A stretch of DNA of 64,000 nt from Ciona intestinalis. Its lineage: Eukaryota; Chordata; Ascidiacea; Phlebobranchia; Cionidae. Numbering within the stretch: position 1 is the first letter of the stretch; every line of letters begins with the position of its first letter. Shown here piece by piece: positions 37,101 through 47,630 of this stretch. Below the pieces are notes generated by a model, which searched no databases, was not told the DNA's origin, and saw only the letters and a list, made by a program, of their open reading frames with translations. The stretch lies in the NCBI RefSeq assembly GCF_000224145.3, contig NW_004190479.2, positions 108,878 to 172,877 on the forward strand, in the 5' to 3' direction. Position numbers and translations under genes: made by a program.

Positions 37101-40100
37101 TTAAAACAAGCAAGGCCATTAGCATAGGTCTGATTCATTGAATTTTATCTGCTGTCCAAATATTAACATTTGTGACAAAAACAAACATAGCCTACCCAGA
37201 GTTTTAAACAAGCTTAATATATTTCCATAATAAAAAAGAGTTGTAAGACTTACGTGCCGCGCATGATGTTGCTACATACACTTGACACATTACATGGATC
37301 ACCGAATGGATGACAACCCCCAGTTATTATGTAAAACATTAGCATTCCAAGTGACTGTGGGAACAAACAAGTTTAATATTTGGAATCAAACTACAAGTAT
37401 TTGGAAACTTGGAATCGAGTTAAAACAACCAAAACAAGTGTTTAACTTGTCACTATTGCATGTCTCCTTGGGCATCAGTTACATACATGGTAACTTGTAA
37501 GCAGGCCCGAGGCGTATGAAACAGAACACCCGTGTTATAATGATCGTTGTTGCCCTTCCATGCGAGGATAAATAAGTTGCATACGTGGTAATTTGTAAGC
37601 GAGCACGGGGTGTATGAAACAGAACACCCGTGTTATAACGACTGTCGTTGCCCCGCCATGCGAGGATAAATAAGTTACATACGTGGTAACTTGTAAGCGG
37701 GCACGAGGCGTATGAAACAAAACACCTGTATTATAACGAGTGTCGTTGCCCCGCCATGTGAGGATAAATGAGTTACATACGTGGTAACTCATAAGTTGGC
37801 ACGAGGTGTATGAAACAGAACACCCGTGGTATAACAACTATCGTTGTCCCGCCATGCGAGGATAAATAAGTTACATTCATAAATATCAAACCCAACCCAA
37901 CCACTCACTGCAATATCTGAAGCTGTGGAAATATTACTCGATGATTGTAAGCTCTCTTGCGCAACCCAGCACATCGATGATGTCATCACACTCGGCTTCC
38001 CCTCACTCTGGTACTCCCTCTTGTGGAGACCGTAATCGCTGAGTCGTAAAACCCCGTCAACCCCGACCATGATATTTTGTGGCTGAAATATGAGATTATA
38101 TGGTATAAGGTAAGAGTGAGGTCTTTAGTGATGGGTATTTGTCTTTTTGAAAAAGTTAGACCTGGGATGTAGGTCTATTACCCCAACACCCAGGGTGCTA
38201 CCCTCTAGACCCCATCGAGGCAGTTTATATATATCCCATAATAGAAATTGTTGTAAGACCTGCTCATTCTTACCTCAATATTTTTAGATTCTTGAATATT
38301 AATTCAAATGTGTTTATATCTTTTTATAAGACAAAAACAACACTCAACAATATTAATATATATTTTCCCCGGTACTTACCAAACACCTTCAACAACACAC
38401 ACAGATCTCACCTTAACAGCCATATGTATCACACCGTGTGTATGCAGATGTTGCAAACCACTAGCAACTTGTAAGCAAGCATCATCAACACTGGTGGTCA
38501 ACATTGATAGTTTGTTCTTATATATTTGTTCCAATGAGTATTCGCCAACTTGTTGTATCTACAATGGATTATAATGTGATTGTTGGGAATGAATGCTTTA
38601 TTGTTGTTGTTGTTGTTTTCTTTTTAACTTGTTGGTATTATACAAAAAACTTGGCCAAAGAATGTCAGTATTTTATAAACTATTAATGCCAAAGAATTGG
38701 TTCTTGGAAAATGTTATTCGATTATTTATGAAATTAAGATAAAGAATATGTTATAACAACACGGCATAGATTTACATACATTGGATGTATATGTGTGCTA
38801 CCACATGCACAAAGTATGTGCTGTAATACTTCTTATTCATAACTTAAATATTACACCAATACGTTGTATTATGACATCACAATAAAACAAAAGTTAAATA
38901 ATGAACAGGAAGTGACATCACAGACAACATACTGCGTATTATGATGTCATAATACACTACTTTTAATTACACTCAGACACGTTTTACCAGTGATTTGTCT
39001 GGCTGTTTTTAAATATCGATAAGTGAATGTATTTTACAAACTGATCTGCTGAGAAAATTAAAAAAAAAGTGTGTTTGAACTTTGCTGTAAGTTTGTTGAG
39101 ACATAATTAGTTGGCCCATAAAATGTAGGCATAGTTTTGCCAGAAAAGCAGTTTCTAAAACATCTTAATATTATGCGTGGTAACTAACCTATTACGTAAG
39201 CATAACAAATTGCCAACTTTGTCGCAAACAAATTTTGTCATAAAACTGATTGTGTATATTTATAATAGCCAACAAAATACAACTGATTATAAATAAACTC
39301 AGCAATTTAATAGAATATTAGTCATGAACAACATAACCCAAACCCCAACTCACCACGTAGTAATGCGGCTTCTCCTTCAATATCGAATAATATTTGTTAA
39401 GATTTCTATGATCGGGCAACGACAACAATGACGTCACAATTTCCTTTTGTGACAAAATTGTCGCTCGCTTGAAATTAATTTTCTTGATTGACATTTCGGT
39501 TCCACAAGCTTCCAATCCAAGGTAAATGTTGCTGAAGTCGGGTCTGTGTGTAACAATGGATATTGTGATGTAATACACTGTGACAGACAATGGATGTTAT
39601 GATGTAGCATATAGTTGGGTAAGGGAAGATGGGACACCTTTTCATTCCATTTTCCCGTCCTAGTTGGTAGTAAAACAAAGAACATTCAAAGAATTATTAC
39701 ACCGTGTTTTTGACGACTCCCATATTTACCGTCGTTAATTGTTTAAAATACAATCAAGATATTTATATATTATGTGCTAAAGGTGTCCCGTATTTCCTCA
39801 CCCTACTATACACTATAGTCGAATGTTTTTATACAGTGTTAACAACAGACATTTATTGGTGCAATGCTTCTTTGATACACCATTAGTTGGATTTCGTTTG
39901 TTGTATATTTAGTAACAGTTGGTGTAAACTACGGCACAGTTGATTGATTCTTGTTGCATTATAACAGACGATGTGTTGCTTAAACATAGACCATATAAGA
40001 TTACGAGTGCTACTAGATAATGGATTATAATATTTAAACAAGCGATTGAGAACTCACCCTGTCCCGATGTTTAAATGTTTTTCTTTATCACAGAAATAAA

Positions 40101-43100
40101 CTTCTCCTTCCCCCCACGATAGACAACGTAGCTTCGATCGATCAGTTTCAGATAAATCCTCAAACCTCGGCGACCAACGGTTCGACTCCGGTTTCCAACG
40201 TACGTCCGATCCAAAGTCGTCGAAATAAAAGTTATTCGTCCGAATAAGGTCAATACCAGGGTTCGTTTTCACTTTTTTTAAATTACTAAACAATGGTTCG
40301 TACTTTGGTTTCATCTTCGACCACGAGATCGGCTCCTTTGGTTTCGAGCTCTCGTAGTAAGTTAAAGGATGCGAGAAGTGAACGGACTTCCTGGGTCCGA
40401 TGCTGCAGTCAGATGAAGATGAACTTTGTCGTCTCCTCCTCGACTCTTGGAGGACAAGAACCCTCCATCCTGATGATGTAGAGATGTTGTTTTGGATCGC
40501 TTCTTCTTTCTTCTCTTCTTTGGTCACTGAGGGTTCAGATGTTTCCTGTAAAATAAAAATTTGTCAATAAAACAGAAACAGGACAAGTAAGAATTGAAAA
40601 TATTCCATTTTATTTGACTTTTTCATACGGACATACTTTAATATACTTAGTTTATTCTATCATTACAGTAATAATTTATTTACTGCACTAATTAGAGCAA
40701 TTGTTAAATAAATAAAAAGTCAACAAAAATATAAAGTTACTTGCTGTTCAAAAAGCATTGTTTGGAAACAATTAATTTGACACAGTTACCTATGACATCA
40801 CAATGAAACAAACCTTCAAACAATCCCCATTGTTTTCCTCATTGTTTGTTTTCTTAACAGAATTCTTCTTTTTATTTTTCCTTTTCCGTTTTTCCGTCTT
40901 CACCCCGGCAGTTGGAACATCGTTATCGGAACTAACCGTCCGTGGAACTTCTACCCCGCCCTCTACTTCAGGGGGGTGGGTAGTTTCACTCAAACTTGAT
41001 GAAATATTTCGTTTCGTTTTCGACTTTTGTTTTTTCTTTTTACAGCTTCGCGCCACAGTAGTTTCATCCAGTAGTTCGGCTTCAAATCTTCGCCGTTCAT
41101 CTTCAAGTATTCCTCGCTGACTTTTAACGATCTGTACGGAAACATGCCTTTGTTGGGTACAAGATGTAACTCTTTATCCATGGATAATACTTCAAGTACG
41201 GTTGACAATTTAGACAACCCATTAATGATTTAACGAACTGTACAAGATGAGTTACTTAGTATCCCTCCATATGTGTTTACATATTAATGGTTTTCTTGGG
41301 GTTTAGGACAGAATTGACTCATAAACCCTACTAAACCCAGGGTGCTACTCTCTATAAGGCTAACAGTTTAGACAACCCATTAGTGTAGTTTTTAAAGTAA
41401 AAAAGCGAGATAAAGTAAATATTTTCAACATAGAAATCTTAACCTTCAAGCAACGCCTCATGTTCCGGTTTGATGAGTTCTTCACGCTTGGATGAACCTT
41501 CAACAACGAGTCCATTTCCTTGCAGAATAAAAGCTCACGGTCGTTCTTAAACCTGGAACAAATGTAAAATTGCATTTGGGTATTTAAAATTAAACGACTT
41601 AATCTTTTTTTTACTACACACAAAAAGTTAATTTTATTGTGTTTAGAACTTTTTGTACTTTTATTTTTTTATTGTGGTAAATTTATAACAAGAATAATAA
41701 CCCAAAATGTTAAATATTTTCTTGCAACAAATATTACACAGACAGTTATATTGGTTATACATCACAACCAACCTATCCACGAGGTCGTAATGTCCACACT
41801 GTATAGACTTCACCATACAATCCCCATTAACAGCGACACCAAAGTCAAGCAACTGGTGGGCGAGGGAGGCGTCCTCTTCTAAGGTTCTGTGGTCAAACAA
41901 TTAATTATCTCTTCATGTACGATAATATCGAAAATCATTAAACATGTCATGGACTTATGGTACAGTATTTCTGTTATATATCAGAGAGGCTCCAAGGTGA
42001 GACCATCGTAACATTTATAAAAGAGTTTGCCCATTACCTCAAAACGAATCATTGTAACCTACAGTAAGATTTATCCAATAAAATGTGCCTAAACCTTTTA
42101 AGCAGCAAAACGTGCTAAAAGGTTGGTGTTAAAAAAAACAGATTTATCCGATAAATATTTTAAACTTAATCTGTAGCCAACAATATCTCTCTAATTCCGC
42201 AACCATAGTAAGCTTTTCATTATTGCTGCTAAATAAATACCTGAGTAAAACTCTCTTTTCGAACTCAGAAGACCCGCTGTTCTTCAATAACAACCTGTTA
42301 AATAAACTGAATTAATTCCATTCTGGGGCAATAATATGAGCCCACCTTGAAATGTGGTTGTCAAGTTTTAATCGAAAGTAAGTCTTCAGAAGAAAGAAAA
42401 GAAATTGCCAAATATGAGTTTTTTCATGAAGTACGTCATTTGTACCTGTGGAAGAGTTTTTGCTATTACCCTGGCCAGGATTTGAACCCAGCACCCCCTA
42501 CTTACCAATTGGTGGGCTGTAATCAATCAGAAATTTAATAAGTCGTCCAATTCTTGCCATGTCATCATGACTCAGCACACGGAATTGGTCCAAAACCTCC
42601 ACCCTGGAATAGAAATCATATATTTACAAACAACATCTATACATGTATATTTGACCTTTAAACAAGATGTTTTACGGTTAAACAAATTTTTAAACTTTAA
42701 ATAATCTTTAATCCGAAGACACTTTATGATTCATTACATTTTCGCATCAACTTTAAAATGCTTTATTTAAAATAACAAACGTTAAACAAAAATCAGTATG
42801 TCCAAAAACATTTTCTGGGGGTTATTTTACAACTAATACAAATTATAACCCACAAACCCACAATTAAATACCACAGTATGATTTCATAATACACATTATT
42901 ACAAACAATCCACCTACCGAATGTAAACATTCGAAGAAAACAGTTCGAGAATTTTAAACAATCTGTCGGACAATGCAATGGATTGATGAGTCGTGTTGTC
43001 ATTATGACGCGGCAGATCTTCAGCGAGGCGACGAAGCAAATCACCCCAGTTGAAAAGTTTAACGAGTGAGATGCAAAGCTGGGGTGAATGGATCATATTT

Positions 43101-45178
43101 TTACTTCAAACATAGAAAACCTCATTGATTAATGTGGTGAATGCAATATACTTTGGCTCTGCTTGTTTGTATAGACACCTAACAGCAGGGTTAAATCTTT
43201 TTTAATGTGTCTAACATATGCTGTCACTTGTATGGCAAATATTTCGCTTATGCATGCCGTAACATCCATTTATCTATATTGTGTCTGTACTTCACAATCA
43301 GCCATCTCACCTCTTTCTGTCGTTGCTTGCTTATCAACACCACCTGGTGGACAGTATTCACAAAGTCAAGCGCTCGTGAAACGTCAAAAGCTCGACAGAG
43401 AGCGCTGACAAAGTTTTCTTCGGTAAAAACTGCCGAGGCGAGTTCCGGGCACAAGGTGGCGTAGACACCAACACTGTAGACAGCTATCGGGTTCGCAAAG
43501 ACGGTTAATGCACAAAACATCTGTTGATGTTGAAATATAAGTGTATCAGTATCGGTACATTATGTGTGTGTGTGTGTGTCTGGTGTATAAGAAGACACCC
43601 AAGTTATAACTCGACAGTTAGCCATAAACTCATTAATTACAACTCAACAGTAAGTATGAGGTGTATGAATACACACTATACAAAGCTAGCATATAACTAG
43701 TGACCAGTACACACCTATATCAACAAGTTATACTTACAGTCTCATACAGAATACTTGGTCTCTCACTCATTGCATTATGTTCCACCAAGTGCTGCGCAAC
43801 CAATTTATATTGACAGTTTTCTGGGTCATTAATGTTCTTGGGATAAACATTGCGCAACACTTGAGTAAAAACTTCCCAGTTTTCCAAAACTATCTTTTTC
43901 TGAAAATAAAAAAAATTATTTAGTGGCTGCAAATATAAATCCTAGCATGTCGTAAAAGACTACCTGTTAAATATATACAAAGTAGGTTGGGGTAAAATGG
44001 TACATGTTTTATACCCTTTATTGTACTATTTGTTAGTAAACAAAGAATAGTTATATATATTTGTTTTGTTTACTTATTACTGATAAATGCACTGTAAAAA
44101 ATCCAAAGTAGGCCTGCGTACTCTAAGTTTGGCACTTATGACACATGCTGCATAGTTTGTATATAATTGAATTATACTTAAACTTCATAATTAAAACGAC
44201 AACCCACCCCTGAGTTCCCCGTATACACCAGCGATGCACCGGCATCTAACAACCTTGTCACCACTGAAGCGTGACCATTTCTTGCAGCGAGGAACAGCGG
44301 GCTTTCACCTTTCTGTAATTCAATATTAACAAGTTAGGTTTTCATAGATTTTTCATAGATTACTAAATATTTTAATGGCAAACAAAAAGACATGAAGACA
44401 TTTTTGCAGCATTACCATTTATTGTAAATTTTTAAGGTTTAAATGTTTAAAAAAATCGTAAATATTAATTAGCCTATTTGGGTAAAACACATTAACTTCA
44501 TATACAACACACACTTAAACACGTGTACCTGACATCTGTGGTGTATATCCGCATCTTTACTTAGCAGATAATCAATAACATGCAGATGTCCCTCATATGC
44601 TGCAATACACAAACCACTTGCTCCCTGCATGTAATAATGTTTATTTTAATTGGTTAATTTACAAATTATATAAATAAAAGACATTACATTTCTGCTTACT
44701 TTTTTCGTTGTTACCTAAATGTTTAGGCCCTACACGATGCTACGTAATGATTAATTGATTATACAAACTAGATCCTACAATAAACTGCGTAATAGTTAAC
44801 ATCATTTTTTGTGCACCTGCTTTCTATATTTGTTTTTACAAAGCCTCGCTTATATAACCCTAGCCATCATGCCACATTGCCCCTAGTTATAATAATATAA
44901 CCACAATATAACACAATATAAATAATATAACCACATTTTGTTTAATGTAGTTAAAACACTTCTTAATTTATGTTTTCTATCATTTTTTTGCAGTTTCTTT
45001 TGCAAAATAGGTATTTAACTGCAACACAATGGGTAGCCTATACCTTTAGTTGGTTGTTTATTTCATTTCCTTCCAAACACACAATGTTCAAGTCAATTCC
45101 ATTTTCAACATGTTCCTTCACTTTAGATAAATTTCCAGCAAAACATTCTTCTAAAAATCGTTTCCCTTCTAAGCTCAT
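34121..45178 (-). CDS. Ankyrin-pseudokinase-KEN protein, RNase L/IRE1-like
   Basis: Twenty-three exons join with every phase matching: 45178-45044, 44624-44529, 44312-44208, 43899-43738, 43520-43311, 43078-42918, 42603-42506, 42445-42346, 42294-42241, 41886-41773, 41552-41444, 41131-40814, 40545-40058, 39531-39354, 38558-38412, 38082-37909, 37354-37254, 36964-36871, 36435-36319, 36058-35952, 35695-35511, 35208-34868, 34471-34121. They give 1,314 residues. Ankyrin-type repeats lie at about 1-112 (GASGLCIAAYEGHLHVIDYL; GESPLFLAARNGHASVVTRL). A helical region follows (113-448), then a Lys/Ser-rich linker. The kinase fold spans about 710-955: GTGNIYLG loop, MSIKK lysine (K733), HMAVKPQN in place of HRDLKPxN, SDYG for DFG, and SDIASLGMLMFYIITGGCHP. 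HPYFW (952-956) then opens a KEN-like domain ending near FPGILLKTY. The C-terminus is acidic. The last two exons are the least certain (weak donor TCA|GTGTAA). Confidence 0.8.
36091..36310 (-). repeat. 40-bp minisatellite with tRNA B-box-like core, 5.5 copies
   Basis: On the minus strand each unit reads GGAGAACCAGGGATCCTGGG followed by TTCGAATCCAGG. GGGTTCGAATCC matches the Pol III B-box and tRNA T-loop consensus. The array starts a few bases after the donor of exon 19 and fills the 5' part of that intron. A related single copy lies just after the exon 7 donor (42505-42465). Confidence 0.9.
37482..37880 (+). repeat. 98-bp SINE-tail repeat, 4 tandem copies
   Basis: Four units of GTTACATACGTGGTAACTCG, GGCACGAGGTGTATGAAACA, GAACACCCGTGTTATAACGA and CGTTGCCCCGCCATGCGAGG, in the intron between exons 16 and 17 of the ankyrin-KEN gene. 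Open frames across it are repeat translation. Confidence 0.93.
39612..39808. mobile_element. MITE family A copy
   Basis: Left end GGTAAGGGAAGATGGGACA, interior GACTCCCATATTTACCGTCG, right end TATGTGCTAAAGGTGTCCCG. It lies in the ankyrin-KEN gene between exons 13 and 14. Confidence 0.75.
43985..44100. mobile_element. MITE family A, 5' part only
   Basis: GTTGGGGTAAAATGGTACA followed by GTACTATTTGTTAGTAAACA. The right end is missing. It lies in an ankyrin-KEN intron. Confidence 0.65.
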
Positions 45179-46252
45179 GTTGTTTTAAATCTAAAATATT
45201 CATGAAAGTCAATGATAATTTCATGATAAACTGTAATGCATTTCCGTATTGAACCGTATATACGTAATACGCCGTTTAAAAACAAATTTATAACTTAAAA
45301 TTTGTTTTATTGACACTTTCAAAAAACTTTTTAAAATAATAATTTGCAAAAAAATCACAAATAAAACAAGCAGTTAGTGCTCCAATAACAATAAAAGCAC
45401 AAACACATGTTATAATGCATCAGAATTAGTAAATAGTCGTTTGGAAAATAGTTCCGCATTTATACGCTTTGCAATAACAAACTATAAATATTACTATATT
45501 CTTGAAACACCTAAAATTTTATTCCCCAAAACACGAATAAAAACAAACACATGACCGTACAAGAGAGAACAGACACACAAACACAAACACACACATTGCA
45601 ACACACAAACACATTGTAACTATTAATGTATCGACATCGTTTCTCGAAAGATTTGTTATGGAACTGCTGAGTCAACACACGTGACGTCGCTCAACCGTGA
45701 CGACGAAATCGTTTTGGTCGCGTTTTTCGCGTTTTCTATTGTCGAGTCATAATCAATCGTTTGTTCGCGGCGTATTGAATGGAAAAAGCACTCCAATGTT
45801 TTTTTGAGCGGTGGTGGAGTTTTATACTATATTTTTTAAAGTTATGTATAAGTTAATGTGTATTTATTATGTAATTTTGTATTTTAAATGTATTTAGTCG
45901 CCGGTCCGTGATGCAAATTACAAATATACGTTTTATTTCTAAGACCACTTAGTGTTACGAAGCATGTTGAAACTAGATCTACCAATACTAAAATATTGCT
46001 AAATCCTATTTTTAAGTTGAACTGTTTATCGAGGTAATACACAATAATAAAATTATAATTTGGTCCCTGAAAACATTTCCTTTGTTTTGGGGAAAGTTTT
46101 TGTGCAATACAACACATGAAACTTTTTAACCAATGTTTCGTCTGCTATATTGGGAAACTTCATTTGGGTAAAAAACATCCTATTTGTATTTAATCTATTT
46201 TCAATTCATTTCTGTAGATTTCTTTCAGGCTACTTTTGTTCTATTCAATCCA
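45179..46252. promoter_or_regulatory. Divergent intergenic promoter region, ankyrin-KEN / GID4
   Basis: The two genes start 1.07 kb apart in opposite directions. Midway, at 45675-45722, a GC-richer island carries CACGTGACGTCGCTCAACCG, an overlapping E-box and CRE/ATF-type site. It stands out from the AT-rich flanks, including the CA-rich run at 45545-45620. A 3' splice site at 46209 (TTTCTTTCAG) lies 43 bp upstream of the GID4 ATG. The promoter role is inferred. Confidence 0.4.
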
Positions 46253-46912
46253 ATGTTTCAAAATAATTCGACCCAAATCTCATCCCTCGGTTACCCCACT
46301 AGAGTGGATGACAGCGGGGTCTTCCCTCTCCCACCATGCAACAGCAAGCAACCTGGTATAGTTAACACTCTTCTGTACAATGGGTCAAAGTTCAAAGGTT
46401 ATCAGAAGAGCAAAGGGAAGTCGTATGAGGTCGAAGTGACGTTACAAAACGTGGACCTGGATAACTCATATTTGTGCGGGTATCTGAAGATCAGCGGACT
46501 CACCGAAGAATTCCCGACAATGACGACTTTCTTCGATGCGGAGATAATTAGCGAGAGGTATCCGTTCCTCACGAGGAAGTGGGAAGCCGACGAAGAGGTC
46601 GATATCAAACATTGGAAAAAGTTTTCATCTTTTTATCTTTTCGCAAAAACTTTTAACGACGATAATTTCGATTATAACGAGTTAAAAAACAGTGATTATG
46701 TTTTCATGCGATGGAAGGAACATTTCTTGGTTCCGAACCATAAAATTGAGAATATTCATGGAGCGTCTTTCGCTGGATTCTATTACATTTGTTTCCAGAA
46801 GTCCACGGCCACCATTGAAGGTTTTTATTATTATCGAACATCGGAAATGTTTCAGTCGTTGAATTTATGTCATTCTCGTGAGCCGACATCTGCTGTGTAT
46901 ATGTTTAGATAA
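46253..46912 (+). CDS. GID4: GID4, substrate receptor of the GID/CTLH E3 ligase
   Basis: One uninterrupted exon of 219 codons ends in TAA. GID4 (Vid24) recruits proteins with N-terminal proline degrons to the GID/CTLH ubiquitin ligase. The match to vertebrate GID4 is strong throughout: [47 protein letters not shown]-type [48 protein letters not shown] and [10 protein letters not shown], ending in MFR. The start was set at MFQNNST, the first Met after a strong 3' splice site (AG at 46208-46209). The long low-complexity N-terminus of human GID4 is absent. The lack of introns in such an intron-rich neighbourhood suggests retrocopy origin or intron loss. Confidence 0.96.
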   Translation: MFQNNSTQISSLGYPTRVDDSGVFPLPPCNSKQPGIVNTLLYNGSKFKGYQKSKGKSYEVEVTLQNVDLDNSYLCGYLKISGLTEEFPTMTTFFDAEIISERYPFLTRKWEADEEVDIKHWKKFSSFYLFAKTFNDDNFDYNELKNSDYVFMRWKEHFLVPNHKIENIHGASFAGFYYICFQKSTATIEGFYYYRTSEMFQSLNLCHSREPTSAVYMFR

Positions 46913-47630
46913 CATTTTTGTAGTTAATGTTTATAGCAGTTAATATGAGGTATTTCAGTTTTGTATTATATATAAATATATCTTGCACTGAGTATATTTT
47001 TAAGAATTGTGTATTTATGAAAGATTTGTTTGGATAATTTGCACCAGACATGTTTTGTAATCATTTCTTTAATCATGTGGAAACAGGGCTGGATATGGAA
47101 GACTAGATCTTTTGCAACAAAAAGTTAATTCAGGAAAATGAAATTTATTGCTATCTGGGTTTAAATTGTCATATTTACCAAACGAAATTCGGGTTAATTT
47201 AATTATTTTGAACATTACTTAGTTCAACTAGCATACCACTGAGGTCCAGCCCTGTTATTTGTAGAAGCATGAAATTGTTCAATGTTGTTCTTAAACTGGT
47301 GCAGTCAATTTAACTTTGTTCACTTTTTTGAAGTATTTACTTCATAAAACAGTTCAAACTTATAATTAATGGTGGAAAAAATAACCTTTTTTCATTGAAT
47401 TCAATCGATTTCAGTAATTTGAAATAACATTTCATAACTATCCGGTAAAATCTACATAAAAATTTATATATGAATGAAAAATGCTTAAAATATTTGCTTT
47501 CTTTGATTTATTGAACATTTACTGAGCAACTAACATATCAACTTCTGCTTTGTATTTTGAACGTTTCTTTTCATATTATATTATTTCAACATTTTCGCAA
47601 TATTATATCCAGGCATAGATATCATATACA
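46913..47630. other. Intergenic between GID4 and PRPF31
   Basis: AT-rich; no gene or clear repeat seen. An acceptor-like TTATATCCAG ends at 47612, 19 bp upstream of the PRPF31 ATG, and could accept a 5' UTR intron or a trans-spliced leader. Confidence 0.5.

Noticed and set aside
40990-41217. Minus-strand frame ending in KRKNKSRKRNEIFHQV
   Set aside because: The frame entering from exon 11 through the acceptor at 41133-41132 is a different one (ILEDERRRFEAELLDETTVA) and stays open to the next donor.
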